A stretch of 64,000 bases of DNA from the NCBI RefSeq assembly GCF_000718325.1, contig NZ_JOFV01000003.1, positions 1 through 64,000 on the forward strand, in the 5' to 3' direction. The notes beneath the pieces were generated by a model that had not been told where the DNA came from, made no database searches, and saw only the letters and a list, made by a program, of their open reading frames with translations. Shown here piece after piece: positions 14,491 to 23,947 of the stretch (positions are counted from its first letter, which is position 1; each line of letters opens with the position of its first letter). The translations under genes and the position numbers were made by a program. Source of the DNA: Oerskovia turbata. GTDB taxonomy: Bacteria; Actinomycetota; Actinomycetes; Actinomycetales; Cellulomonadaceae.

Positions 14491-16761
14491 ATGGGCCAGT
14501 CCACACGACCCCGTCAGCAGACCTCGGCCGTCAAGGCGCTCGCGCTCCTGATGGCCTTCCTGCTCGTGTCGGCCGTAGGGGGCGTCCTCGCGGCTGGTCT
14601 CCTCCTTCCGCTCGCCGCCGGCGCGAACACCGTGACCGAGGACGTCACGAAGATGTTCGACGAGCTGCCCGACGAGCTCGTCCCGGGCCCTCTGGCCGAG
14701 CAGTCCCGCGTCTATGCCAACGACGGCACGACGCTGCTCGCGACCTTCTACCAGGAGAACCGCATCGTGGTCGCCCTCGACCAGGTCTCCCAGCCCATGA
14801 AGGACGCGGTCGTCGCGATCGAGGACCACCGCTTCTACGAGCACGGCGGGATCGACCCCGAGGGAGTGACCCGCGCCGCCGTCAACAACTTCACGGGCGG
14901 CGACACCCAGGGCGGGTCCAGCCTGACCCAGCAGTACGTCAAGAACGTCCTGATCGAGCAGGCCGTGCGCGACGACGACCCGGTCGCGATGCGCGCGGCC
15001 CGCGACGACACCCTGGGACGCAAGGCCCGTGAGGCCAAGCTCGCGATCTCGCTCGAGACCGTCATGTCGAAGGAGGAGATCCTCCAGGGCTACCTCAACA
15101 TCGCGCAGTTCGGCATCCGGGTCTACGGCGTCGAGACCGCCGCGCTGCACTACTTCTCCAAGCACGCCTCGGAGCTCAGCGTCGTCGAGGCCGCCACGAT
15201 CGCCGGGGTCACCAACGCCCCCACCAAGTACGACCCCGTGACCAACCCGGTCGACTCGGAGAAGCGTCGCAACCGCGTCCTGAGCAAGATGCTCGAGCAG
15301 GGCTACATCACCCAGCAGCAGCACGACGAGGCGGTCGCGACCCCGCTGCCCGCGACCCTGGTCGTCCAGCCCGTCGCGGGAGGCTGCCAGACGGCCGGCG
15401 GGGCCGCCTTCTTCTGCGACTACGTCACCAAGGTCATCACCTCCGACCCGACGTTCGGGGAGACCAAGGCAGAACGCCAGGCGCTGCTCTACCGCGGCGG
15501 CCTCGACATCACGACGACGCTGGACCCTCGGATGCAGGCCGCGGCCGAGGCAACGATCACCGCGGCCGTCCCGCCCGGCGACCCGAGCGGCATCGAGGAC
15601 GCGCTCGTCGCGGTCGAGCCCGGCACCGGCAAGATCCTCTCGATGGCGCAGAACCGTCCCTACGACGTCGCACGCGAACCCGCGCCGGGCACCACGGCCG
15701 TGAACTACAGCACCGACCAGAGGCACGGCTCGTCCCAGGGGTTCTCACCCGGCTCGACGTGGAAGGTGTTCACCCTGGCGGAGTGGCTGCGGTCGGGTCG
15801 CACCCTCAGCCAGACGGTCAACGCGAACAAGCGCACGTTCGTGCCGAACCGGGACTTCCACGCCTCGTGCGCCCGCCTCGACCGCATCCCCTGGTCCCCG
15901 GGCAACTCGGACGGCTCGACCGACCAGGGCGAGATCCCGGTCCTGCGCGCCACCTTCAACTCGGTCAACACCGGCTACGCCACGATGGAGTCCCAGCTCG
16001 ACCTGTGCGCCGTGCGGGACATGGCGTGGAACATCGGGCTCCGCCCCTCCCGCACGGCCGAGGTCACGGGCGACGCGTCCGCGATCCACGTCATGCCGAC
16101 CATGACGATCGGCACGCAGAACTCCTCGCCCCTCCAGCTCGCCGCCGCGTACGCGACGTTCGCGAGCGGCGGGACCTACTGCGACCCGATCGCGATCACC
16201 CGCATCGTCGGGGCCGACGGGAGCGAGCTGCCCGTGCCGTCCGCGAGCTGCAACCCGAACGCCCTCGACCCGAACATCGCGAACACCGTGACGTACGCGC
16301 TCCAGAACGTCATGACGCAGGGCACGGGCAAGAAGTCTCAGCTCTCGCGCCCGAGCGCCGGCAAGTCCGGCACCGCGAACAACAACAACCACACCTGGTT
16401 CATCGGGTACACGCCCCAGATCGTCACCGCCGTGTGGATCGGCAACGCGGAGAGCGACGTCTCGATGAGCCGCATGACGATCAACGGCAAGTACCAGCAG
16501 CGCTGGTACGGCTCGACGCTCGCGGCCCCGACCTGGCGCTCCTTCATGGAGACCGCGCTGGAGGGCTCGCCGGTCGCGGGCTTCCCGGCCCCCGACCCGA
16601 ACATGGTGGGCACCCCGCCCGCCCCCAAGAAGCCCAAGGCTCCCCCGGCGCCCCAGGACGACGCACCGGCCGCCCCGACCGAACCGGCGCCGCCGACGGA
16701 CCCCGCCCCGCCGGTCGAGCCCGCCCCGCCCGTCGACCCGGGCGTCCCCCCGACGCCGTAG
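14491..16761 (+). CDS. Class A penicillin-binding protein (glycosyltransferase/transpeptidase)
   Basis: 756 residues; the ATG at 14491 gives a short basic N-terminus and one membrane anchor (about 14-42). The GT51 domain has EDHRFYEHGG (catalytic Glu at 111), GGSSLTQQYVKN, RKAREAKLAISLE and KEEILQGYLN. The transpeptidase domain has S422-TWK, S491-VN and K625-SGT. A Pro/Ala-rich extracellular tail (EPAPPTDP repeats, about 705-756) ends the protein, as in many actinobacterial PBP1 proteins. It polymerises and cross-links peptidoglycan outside the membrane. It is a monocistronic gene, divergent from the ArsR unit. Confidence 0.95.
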   Translation: MGQSTRPRQQTSAVKALALLMAFLLVSAVGGVLAAGLLLPLAAGANTVTEDVTKMFDELPDELVPGPLAEQSRVYANDGTTLLATFYQENRIVVALDQVSQPMKDAVVAIEDHRFYEHGGIDPEGVTRAAVNNFTGGDTQGGSSLTQQYVKNVLIEQAVRDDDPVAMRAARDDTLGRKAREAKLAISLETVMSKEEILQGYLNIAQFGIRVYGVETAALHYFSKHASELSVVEAATIAGVTNAPTKYDPVTNPVDSEKRRNRVLSKMLEQGYITQQQHDEAVATPLPATLVVQPVAGGCQTAGGAAFFCDYVTKVITSDPTFGETKAERQALLYRGGLDITTTLDPRMQAAAEATITAAVPPGDPSGIEDALVAVEPGTGKILSMAQNRPYDVAREPAPGTTAVNYSTDQRHGSSQGFSPGSTWKVFTLAEWLRSGRTLSQTVNANKRTFVPNRDFHASCARLDRIPWSPGNSDGSTDQGEIPVLRATFNSVNTGYATMESQLDLCAVRDMAWNIGLRPSRTAEVTGDASAIHVMPTMTIGTQNSSPLQLAAAYATFASGGTYCDPIAITRIVGADGSELPVPSASCNPNALDPNIANTVTYALQNVMTQGTGKKSQLSRPSAGKSGTANNNNHTWFIGYTPQIVTAVWIGNAESDVSMSRMTINGKYQQRWYGSTLAAPTWRSFMETALEGSPVAGFPAPDPNMVGTPPAPKKPKAPPAPQDDAPAAPTEPAPPTDPAPPVEPAPPVDPGVPPTP

Positions 16762-16788
16762 GCACGTCCGCGCCGGCCTCGGGCGACG

Positions 16789-16806
16789 TTCAGGGTTCTT
16801 TCAGGG
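16789..16806 (+). promoter_or_regulatory. Direct repeat TTCAGGG, 11-bp period
   Basis: TTCAGGG at 16789-16795 and 16800-16806, starts exactly 11 bp apart, in the 186-bp leader of the ABC exporter genes. Head-to-tail 7-mers with this period are typical of OmpR/PhoP-family response regulators. No two-component genes are in the window. Confidence 0.5.
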
Positions 16807-16947
16807 AGATCCCCGATGCTCCGCCGACCGGTCCACCGCCAGGATGGACGCAGCGGCTCGGAGGGTGAGACGTGGGCGTCCCCCCAACGACGCTCCCCTC
16901 GACCGGGTCGCCGCCAGCACGCGCACCCTTCGAGAGAGAGTCCCGCC

Positions 16948-17757
16948 ATGCCTTCCCCGTCCCCTGCCCCGGCCACCGTGCCGGCGGCCACCGCCGGCGG
17001 CACCCCGCCCTCCGCCCCCGACGCGATCGCGACCGCGCGCGGCCTGGTCAAGACCTACGGAAAGGGCCCGACGGCGGTCCACGCGCTCGCGGGCGTCGAC
17101 GTCGACTTCGGCCGGGGTCGGTTCACCGCCATCATGGGTCCGTCAGGTTCGGGCAAGTCCACGCTCATGCACTGCATGGCAGGTCTCGACACCCCGACGG
17201 CCGGCACGGTCGTCGTCGACGACCTCGTCGTCTCCACGATGAACCAGCGCCAGCTCACGAAGCTGCGCCGCACCCGGCTCGGGTTCGTCTTCCAGTCGTT
17301 CAACCTCGTCCCGACGCTCACGGCCGAGGAGAACATCACGCTCCCGCTCGACATCGCACGCAAGCCCGTGGACCGGGCGTACCTCGCGAAGGTGGTCGAC
17401 GCCGTCGGGCTGACGGACCGTCTGGGGCACCGCCCGAGCGAGCTGTCCGGCGGGCAGCAGCAGCGTGTCGCGTGCGCGCGCGCCCTGGTCTCCAGGCCGT
17501 CGGTCGTGTTCGCGGACGAGCCCACGGGGAACCTGGACTCGACGTCGTCGCGCGAGGTCCTGACCTTCCTGCGCGAGTCGGTCGACGACCTGGGCCAGTC
17601 GGTCGTCATGGTCACGCACGACCCCGTCGCCGCGAGCTACGCCCACCGGGTCCTGTTCCTCGCCGACGGCCGGATCGTCGACGAGGTCCTCGACCCGACC
17701 CCGGACTCCGTCCTGGAGGTCCTGGGCTCCCTCACGCGCAAGAAGGCGGCCGCCTGA
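16948..17757 (+). CDS. ABC exporter ATP-binding protein (MacB/LolD type)
   Basis: 269 residues from the ATG at 16948 (GAGAGAGAG upstream). Walker A GPSGSGKST, Q-loop VFQSFNLVPTLTAEEN, signature LSGGQQQRVACARAL, Walker B VVFADEPTGNLDS and H-loop VTHD are all intact. The FNLVPTLT and DEPTGNLDS wording is that of the MacB/LolD/FtsE family. It pairs with the FtsX-like permease immediately downstream (TGATG overlap). Such exporters handle antimicrobial peptides or lipoproteins by a mechanotransmission mechanism. A Pro/Ala-rich 35-residue N-terminal extension is unusual but common in this phylum. Confidence 0.95.
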   Translation: MPSPSPAPATVPAATAGGTPPSAPDAIATARGLVKTYGKGPTAVHALAGVDVDFGRGRFTAIMGPSGSGKSTLMHCMAGLDTPTAGTVVVDDLVVSTMNQRQLTKLRRTRLGFVFQSFNLVPTLTAEENITLPLDIARKPVDRAYLAKVVDAVGLTDRLGHRPSELSGGQQQRVACARALVSRPSVVFADEPTGNLDSTSSREVLTFLRESVDDLGQSVVMVTHDPVAASYAHRVLFLADGRIVDEVLDPTPDSVLEVLGSLTRKKAAA

Positions 17758-20336
17758 TGCTGCGCGTCGCCCTGCGCAACGTCCGTGCGCACCTCGTGCG
17801 CCTCGGCATGTCCATCCTCGCGGTCGTGCTGGGCGTCTCGTTCGTCGCGGGCACGTTCTCGCTGCGCGAGATGCTGTCCGCGACGTTCGACGGGATCGTC
17901 GACAGCTCGTCGGCCGACGTCCTGGTCCGCGGCGAGGAGGAGTCCTCGGCCCTCACCCAGGAGAACGCGAGCGCGGGCGCGGTCCGCAACACCATCCCGG
18001 CGGACCTCACCGAGACGGTCCAGGGGGCCGACGGCGTCGCGCACGTCTTCGCCGACTACACCGGTCCGCTCGTGCTCGTCGGGGCGGACGGCACCCCGCC
18101 ACCCACCACGGGTGCCCCGACGTTCGGTCTCGCCTACCGGGCCGAGGACCCCGCGACCCCGCTCGTGGAGGGCGCGGCGCCGTCGGGCCCCGGAGAGTTC
18201 CTCCTCGAGGCCGCGACGGCCGCGTCCAGCGGCCTGGCGGTCGGTGACACGACGACGATCGTCGTCGCCGGACAGGTCACCGAGGCGACGCTGACGGGCA
18301 TCGTCGACATGGGCGCCTCGATGGCCGGTGCCAGCATCGTGTTCTTCGACGAGCCGACCGCTGCCGAGGCCTTCGCGCCCGACGGCATGGTCTCGACCCT
18401 CACGGTCCTCGCCGAGGACGACGTGAGCGAGGACGACCTGAGCGCGAGCGTCTCCGCCGCGCTCGACTCGGTGTCACCGACCGAGCCCGTCGAGGTCGTC
18501 ACCGGTGAGGTCGCCCGCGACGAGGCCCGCGAGGACATCGCGTCGATGCTGGGCTTCATCGAGACGTTCCTGCTGGTCTTCGCCGGGATCTCGCTGTTCG
18601 TCGGCGGGTTCATCATCGCGAACACGTTCGCCATGACGGTCCGACAGCGTCAGCGCGAGTTCGCGCTGCTGCGCGCCGTCGGCGCCTCGCCGTCCCAGGT
18701 CTTCGCCTCGATCCTGGTCCAGGCCGCGATCATCGGCACGCTCGGGGGCGCGCTCGGCATCCTCGGCGGGCTGGGCCTCGTCACAGCCCTCAAGGCCGTG
18801 TTCGAGTCCATGGGCATGGACCTCACGGGCGACATCCCCGTCACCGCGTCGATGATCGTGGTCTCGCTCGTGCTGGGCGTCGTCGTCTCGGTCGCCTCGG
18901 CGGCCCTGCCGGCGCGGCGCGCAGCGCTCGTCGCGCCCGTCGAGGCCATGCGCGACGACGCCCCCGCCCAGGCCGGGTCGCTCACGGTCCGCGGGATCGT
19001 CGGTGCGGTCGTCGCCGGGGCCGGTGCGGGCGCCGTCGTCCTCGCGGTCGCGCAGGCCGCGGCCGACGACACCGCGAGCACCGGGGGCCTCCTGGGGCTC
19101 GGTGCCGTGGGCGTGGTCGTCGGGACGCTGATCCTCGCCCCCGTCGTCGCACGCGGCGTCCTGCGCGTCATGTCTGCACCGTTCGTCGCGTGGGCCAAGC
19201 CCCTCGGGACGCTCGCGCGCGGCAACGTGACCCGCAACCCGCGCCGCACCGCGAGCACCGCGGGCGCCCTCATGATCGGCATGTCGCTCGTCGGCGCCGC
19301 CTCGGTCCTTGCCGCGTCCATGCAGGCGTCGATGAAGAACATCGTGACCGAGGAGTCCCTCGCCGACATAGTGGTGCAGTCCGCGACCGGCACCGTCCCC
19401 TCGGGCGCGGTGAGCGACATCGCCGACCTGCCCGAGGTCGGCACGGTCGACTCGATGACGGCCGACCGGTACTTCGTCGGCGAGTCCTCGGGCGACGCCG
19501 CCGACGCCACCCCCCTGCTCGTCCTGGGGGTCGACCCCGGGGTGTTCGGCCGGACGTGGCACACCGAGACCGTCGAGGGCAGCCTCGACACGCTCGCCGA
19601 CGGGCAGGTCTCGGTCCTCCAGGCGACCGCGGACGACGAGGGCTGGGAGCTCGGCGACGAGCTCACGCTGCGGACGCAGCTCGGCAGCACCGACGTGACG
19701 ATCGGCTCGATCTTCGACTCGCCCGCCCTGGGCGTGCCGGTCGTCGTGCCGGACACGGTGTTCGCGGAGCTCTCCGCGGCACCGACCGAGATGGCGACCC
19801 TGGTGCTGCTCCAGGCCGCCGACGGCGTGACCCAGGACGACCTCGACACCGCCGTGACCGCCGCGGCCAAGCCGTACATGATCGTGTCCGTCATGGACAA
19901 CGAGGAGTTCATCTCGTCCCTCGCGAGCCAGGTGAACCAGATGCTCACGATCCTCTACGCGCTCCTGGGGCTGTCGATCGTCATCGCGATCCTCGGCATC
20001 GTCAACACGCTCGCGCTGTCCGTGATCGAACGGACGCGCGAGATCGGGCTCCTGCGGGCCGTCGGGCTGGGACGGTCCCAGCTCGCCGGGACGATCGTCA
20101 TCGAGTCGGTCCTCACGGCCGTGTTCGGGACGGTGCTGGGCCTCGCGGTGGGCGTCGGCCTCGCGGCCGGGATGCCGACCGTGTTCGCGAGCACGGGCTT
20201 CACCGACCTCGTGATCCCGTGGTCCGGGCTCGGCACCATGGTGGGCATCGCGGTCCTCGTCGGGGTCCTGGCCGCCGGGTGGCCCGCGCTGCGCGCAGCC
20301 AGGCTCCCCGTGCTCGACGCCGTCACGGTCGACTGA
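17757..20336 (+). CDS. ABC exporter permease with two FtsX domains
   Basis: 859 residues. The start ATG shares one base with the ATPase stop. An N-terminal membrane helix (RLGMSILAVVLGVSFVAGTF) is followed by a large extracellular domain (about 45-260), a first FtsX core of three helices (FLLVFAGISLFVGGFIIANTFAM ... LPARRAALVAPVEAM), a second extracellular domain, and a second FtsX core near the C-terminus (LSIVIAILGIVNTLALSVIERTREIGLLRAVGLGRSQ). This is the typical actinobacterial duplicated-FtsX exporter. The substrate is unknown. Possible control by a response regulator is suggested by the direct repeat at 16789. Confidence 0.94.
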   Translation: MLRVALRNVRAHLVRLGMSILAVVLGVSFVAGTFSLREMLSATFDGIVDSSSADVLVRGEEESSALTQENASAGAVRNTIPADLTETVQGADGVAHVFADYTGPLVLVGADGTPPPTTGAPTFGLAYRAEDPATPLVEGAAPSGPGEFLLEAATAASSGLAVGDTTTIVVAGQVTEATLTGIVDMGASMAGASIVFFDEPTAAEAFAPDGMVSTLTVLAEDDVSEDDLSASVSAALDSVSPTEPVEVVTGEVARDEAREDIASMLGFIETFLLVFAGISLFVGGFIIANTFAMTVRQRQREFALLRAVGASPSQVFASILVQAAIIGTLGGALGILGGLGLVTALKAVFESMGMDLTGDIPVTASMIVVSLVLGVVVSVASAALPARRAALVAPVEAMRDDAPAQAGSLTVRGIVGAVVAGAGAGAVVLAVAQAAADDTASTGGLLGLGAVGVVVGTLILAPVVARGVLRVMSAPFVAWAKPLGTLARGNVTRNPRRTASTAGALMIGMSLVGAASVLAASMQASMKNIVTEESLADIVVQSATGTVPSGAVSDIADLPEVGTVDSMTADRYFVGESSGDAADATPLLVLGVDPGVFGRTWHTETVEGSLDTLADGQVSVLQATADDEGWELGDELTLRTQLGSTDVTIGSIFDSPALGVPVVVPDTVFAELSAAPTEMATLVLLQAADGVTQDDLDTAVTAAAKPYMIVSVMDNEEFISSLASQVNQMLTILYALLGLSIVIAILGIVNTLALSVIERTREIGLLRAVGLGRSQLAGTIVIESVLTAVFGTVLGLAVGVGLAAGMPTVFASTGFTDLVIPWSGLGTMVGIAVLVGVLAAGWPALRAARLPVLDAVTVD

Positions 20337-20343
20337 GGGCCCG

Positions 20344-20404
20344 TCGACCGGCCGGCCGGTCGTCGGTCGGCCGGTCGGCCGGTCGGTCGGCCGGCCGGCC
20401 GTCG
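20344..20404. repeat. Iterated GGCCGGTC repeats between convergent genes
   Basis: The 102-bp gap between the exporter permease and the convergent GNAT gene is filled by repeated CGGCCGGTCGGTCGGCC motifs that can fold into a long, imperfect, very GC-rich hairpin. A role as a bidirectional terminator is likely. A similar CCGACCGGCC-rich stretch is at about 40080-40130. Confidence 0.6.
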
Positions 20405-20438
20405 TGCGCAGGCGACCGATGCACCGGATCGCCTGGCG

Positions 20439-21032
20439 TCAGGCCACGGGCTCCGCGCTGGGTACAGGACCGCCCGTCGAGAGCCAGGAGCCGAGCGGCG
20501 CCGACGGCACGTCCTCGTCCGACTCCTCGGTCCCGCAGACCACGAGGCCACGAGCCCGGTAGTTGGCCAGGGCTGCGGGCCCGTCGAGCGAGCACGTACG
20601 CACCCAGACGCGGGTGACCTGCGGAAGGTCGAACCGCTGCGGCAGCGACCACGCTGCGGCGACACCGTGCTCGAGCAGCACCGCTCCCAGCCCGCGACCG
20701 ATCGCCTGCTCCGCGAGCCCGAAGTAGCGGATCTCGACGTGCGTCCCGTCGACGGCGACGACGGGCTGGAGCTGGACGTAGCCCCACGGCCCGTCCTGGC
20801 CGTAGAGGATCCAGAACTCCGTGCCCGGCACCTCGAGCTCCTCCGCCCACTGCTCACGCGTCCAGCCGAGACGGTCGGTCCAGGTCCAGGGACCGCCGAC
20901 CAGACCGTAGAGGAACCGCGCGTACTCGGGGCGGACCCCCACGGTCCGTTCGAGCCGGACCCCGTCGGGGACCTCACGCGGCGAACGGTCGGGAGCCTGG
21001 AGCATCTGGAGCGTCGTGGTCGTGACCTTCAC
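20439..21032 (-). CDS. GNAT-family N-acetyltransferase
   Basis: 197 residues from a GTG at 21032 (VKVTTTTLQM), chosen because this family commonly begins with this sequence; the ATG at 21005 is an alternative. Acetyl-CoA-binding motif A is present as FGLAEQAIGRGLGAVLLEHGVAAAW, and a C-terminal NYRARGLVVCGTEE strand ends the fold, characteristic of GNAT enzymes with the QALANYRARGF signature. The substrate is unknown. The gene stands alone. Confidence 0.88.
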   Translation of the reverse strand: MKVTTTTLQMLQAPDRSPREVPDGVRLERTVGVRPEYARFLYGLVGGPWTWTDRLGWTREQWAEELEVPGTEFWILYGQDGPWGYVQLQPVVAVDGTHVEIRYFGLAEQAIGRGLGAVLLEHGVAAAWSLPQRFDLPQVTRVWVRTCSLDGPAALANYRARGLVVCGTEESDEDVPSAPLGSWLSTGGPVPSAEPVA

Positions 21033-21180
21033 GAGCGTCAACAGTACGGCCGCGACGCCCCCGTCGTTCCCGCCGCGGACCGCGCGAGACGCGCACCACA
21101 CAGCACCTCGCAGCACCTCGCAGCACCCGGCCGGACGACGCCCCGTCGACCGCGTCCGACGACGTCCCGCACCAGAACGG

Positions 21181-22716
21181 CTAGCTCGCGGGCGCCGTCG
21201 GGTCCCAGACGAAGCCCAGCGCGTCGAGCGCCGCGGTCCGCTCGGGACTCAGCGTGCCGCCCGTCCCCTCGCTGCGTCGGCTGCGCACCCACTGCCCGAG
21301 CCGGAACCCGTCGTCGCGCCGGTGCCTGATCGGCACGCGCGCGTGCCCGTGCTCCGCGACGTAGGACCCGAGAGCCTCGATCCCGTGACGCCACAAGGCC
21401 TCGTTGTCCCGGATCCGCCACTCGAAGCCGAGCGCGTCGAGGACCTCGACCCGCCGCTGCGCGAGAAGTCCCTTGGCATGTCGGGCACGCACGTACGCGA
21501 CCCAGTCGCCCAGCCTCCTGCCGTCCGGGCTCACGAAGCCCGCCGGCACACGACAGTGCCCACGCTCGGCCCGAAAGGTCTCGAGCGCGCCCACCCAGGC
21601 GCGGAAGGCCTGGTCGTCGGTGCCACGCGTCGCTCCCGTCGACGGCGTCGAGGCCCACTCGAAGCCCAGGGCCTCGAGCTCGTCGACGCGCTCGGCGCGC
21701 AGCAGGCCGTGACGGTGCTCCCACCGACGTCGGGCGACCCAGGCGCCCAGGGGGGTCCCGTCGGGGGCGACGTGGTCGCCCGGGACCCGACCGTCCCCGT
21801 TCTCCTCCACGTACCGCGCGAGCAGCTCGACGCCCGAGCGCCACAGGTCGTCCTCCTCGTCGCGCACGTGCCAGACGAACCCCAGGTCGTCGAGCCGTGC
21901 GACCCGTCCGGCCGAGAGCGTGCCCGCCTCCCGGGACGCGCGCTGACTCGACACCCAGTGCCCCAGGCGGGTCCCGTCGTCGCACTCGAACGTGGTGGAG
22001 ATGTCCGGCCCGTTGCGCGCGATGTACCTCGACAGGCACGCCAGGTGAGCGTCCCAGTCGTCCGCGTCCGGCACGCTCGGGAACTCGAACCCGAGGTCGC
22101 GCAGCTCGCGCTCCTGCGTGGCCGACAGGCGCCCGGCACGCCGGTCGCGGCGCACCCGCGCGACCCAGCCCGACAGGTCGAACCCGTCGCTCGTACGGTA
22201 CGGGTCCGGCACCCGGCCGTGCCCGTGGTCGGCGACGAAGGCCGCGAACGCCCGGTGGCTGCGGCGCTTCGACGTCTCGAGCGCCAGGGTCCAGTCCATC
22301 CCCACGGCGTCGAGGTCCGCGACCTGCTGGTCCGTGGCCTCGCCCGACGCCCGGCGCCTGCGCATCCGCCCGACCCACGCCCCGAGCCCGAACCCGTCCG
22401 CGGTCTCGTAGTAGTACGGGACGCGGGTGTGCCCGTGCTCGTCCTTGAACGCCGCCAGCCGGTCCACGTTGCGCTGCCACTGCTTGAGAGGGTGCCGGAC
22501 CTCGAACGCGAACCCGGCCTCGCGCAGCGCACGCAGTCGCTCGTCCTTCAAGGTCCCGAGGGAGTGCTCACGACGCTGGACCTTGACCCACGTCCCCAGG
22601 GCGAACCCGTCAGGCTCGGTGCGGTGGCTCACGGGGACCCGGGGATGCCCGTGCTCGGCGACGAACCGCACGAGGTGGGCGTGCCCCTCCCACCAACGCT
22701 CCTCGTAGCGTCCCAC
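21181..22716 (-). CDS. Protein of seven tandem helicase-associated (HA) domains
   Basis: 511 residues from a GTG at 22716, with GGAGAGGAGG close upstream. The whole protein consists of seven copies of a roughly 68-residue unit of the helicase-associated type (PF03457). Each has a helix, the phrase xHGHxRVP, then (L)GxWVxxxRRxxxxGxLxxxRxxxLxxLGFxW. Copy 4 is the most diverged (NGPDISTTF replaces the HGH part). Normally this domain follows a superfamily 2 helicase core; no helicase motif is present here. HA repeats are thought to bind nucleic acid, so a DNA- or RNA-binding role is inferred. There are no neighbours in an operon. Confidence 0.88.
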   Translation of the reverse strand: MGRYEERWWEGHAHLVRFVAEHGHPRVPVSHRTEPDGFALGTWVKVQRREHSLGTLKDERLRALREAGFAFEVRHPLKQWQRNVDRLAAFKDEHGHTRVPYYYETADGFGLGAWVGRMRRRRASGEATDQQVADLDAVGMDWTLALETSKRRSHRAFAAFVADHGHGRVPDPYRTSDGFDLSGWVARVRRDRRAGRLSATQERELRDLGFEFPSVPDADDWDAHLACLSRYIARNGPDISTTFECDDGTRLGHWVSSQRASREAGTLSAGRVARLDDLGFVWHVRDEEDDLWRSGVELLARYVEENGDGRVPGDHVAPDGTPLGAWVARRRWEHRHGLLRAERVDELEALGFEWASTPSTGATRGTDDQAFRAWVGALETFRAERGHCRVPAGFVSPDGRRLGDWVAYVRARHAKGLLAQRRVEVLDALGFEWRIRDNEALWRHGIEALGSYVAEHGHARVPIRHRRDDGFRLGQWVRSRRSEGTGGTLSPERTAALDALGFVWDPTAPAS

Positions 22717-23020
22717 GCGACGGCCTCCTCTCCCGGACACACCGGCACCGGCCCGTCCGGGCCGATCAACCTGGAAAGACGCACCACGTCGGCCCTTGTG
22801 ACGGCACGTCGTCGACCGATCGCCGATTTCATCCGCTGCTCGGACTGCGGAACGCACGACTCGGTGTTAGCCGGTCGCCACATCACCTCCGCGTGACCAC
22901 CGCGGCGCGCCCGGTGGTGCGCTCGGCGGGGCTCCCCGTGGTGTGCTCGCGGGGTCGGGTGGACAACCCTGGCTCAATGAGTCAATACTATGACTCATTG
23001 ATCCATTCGAAGGAGCACAC
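22717..23020. other. Divergent intergenic region (304 bp)
   Basis: This region lies between the HA-repeat gene (minus) and the membrane-protein/GntR pair (plus). It holds the strong dyad at 22974-23001 and the RBS AAGGAG before 23021. The part nearer the HA gene is less GC-rich (22760-22870) and probably carries its promoter. No further gene is seen. Confidence 0.7.
22974..23001. promoter_or_regulatory. 11-bp perfect inverted repeat containing a -10 element
   Basis: TCAATGAGTCA-ATACTA-TGACTCATTGA. The hexamer TACTAT (22986-22991) in its centre resembles a -10 box, so a bound repressor would occlude the promoter. It is 20 bp before the start of the membrane gene, and is the obvious operator for the GntR-family regulator encoded by the second gene. 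Confidence 0.75.
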
Positions 23021-23947
23021 ATGACCGGCCTGTCGCTCGTCGCTCTCGCCGCGCTCGGCGCCCTCGCCGCAGCAGCCCTGGTCGCGGCCAACGCGGTCCG
23101 GTCCCGGCGCCACCCCCGGCGCCCCGTGCTCGACGCCGCGCTCCGGCACGAACGGACCACGTCCGTCGTCGCCGGCGTCGTCGCGCTGTCCCTGATCGTC
23201 TCCGTGGTCTCGCCCACGGCGCTCCCGGGCCTGACCGGGGTCACGGACACCCCCGGACTGCTCGTCGCCCTCTCCCCGTTCATCGCCGTCGTCATGGTCC
23301 TCGTCGTCCGCGCGATCGGCGAGCTCGCCTGGCCCCGCCCCCAGGGCGCGGTGCGCACGGCTCCCCTCGCGCGGCGGACCGTGCGCGGCCTCGGCGAGTG
23401 GCGGCTCCCCCTCTTCCTCGCGACGGCGGCACTCACGGCCGTCGCGCTCACGGTCTTCGGGATCACCGCGGGCGAGGGAGGGGGCACGGTCGACGCACCT
23501 CTCCTCGTCACGGTCGACGGATGGGTCACCGGTTCGTCCGGCCCGTACCCCGGCTGGCCCTACGCCGGTCCGCTGCTCGGGGTGCTGGGCGTCATCACCC
23601 TCGGGGTGCTCGGGGTGCTGCGTCTCGTCGCGCGGCGTGGCGTCGTGCGCGGTGCCACGGCCCAGGAGGACGACTCGCTGCGCCGGCTCAGCGCCGCCCA
23701 CGCCCTGGCAGGCACGCAGCTCCTCGTGGGCCTGGGATCGGCCGCCGTCATGCTCACCGCCGCCCTCGCCCTGTTCGGGGCCGACCGGGCGGGAGCCGCC
23801 GCCCTCACGTTCGCCGTCGGGTCCGCGATCGGCATCACGTCGGTCGTCGTCGGACTCTCGGTGCTCGCCCGGCAGGCCCTCCCCGCCGCGCCCGGCACGC
23901 CCCCCGCACCGGGGACGTCGGCCGTGACGCCCGCTCCTCAGGCATGA
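23021..23947 (+). CDS. Multi-pass membrane protein of unknown function
   Basis: 308 residues from the ATG at 23021 with AAGGAG upstream. About seven hydrophobic segments: an N-terminal helix, a pair at about 48-95, one near 135, one near 185 and a pair at 230-275. No ABC or transporter signature is recognised. A Pro/Ala-rich tail ends the protein. It overlaps the regulator gene by ATGA. YtrA-type regulators usually sit beside ABC transporter genes; here the partner is a single membrane protein instead. Confidence 0.8.
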   Translation: MTGLSLVALAALGALAAAALVAANAVRSRRHPRRPVLDAALRHERTTSVVAGVVALSLIVSVVSPTALPGLTGVTDTPGLLVALSPFIAVVMVLVVRAIGELAWPRPQGAVRTAPLARRTVRGLGEWRLPLFLATAALTAVALTVFGITAGEGGGTVDAPLLVTVDGWVTGSSGPYPGWPYAGPLLGVLGVITLGVLGVLRLVARRGVVRGATAQEDDSLRRLSAAHALAGTQLLVGLGSAAVMLTAALALFGADRAGAAALTFAVGSAIGITSVVVGLSVLARQALPAAPGTPPAPGTSAVTPAPQA

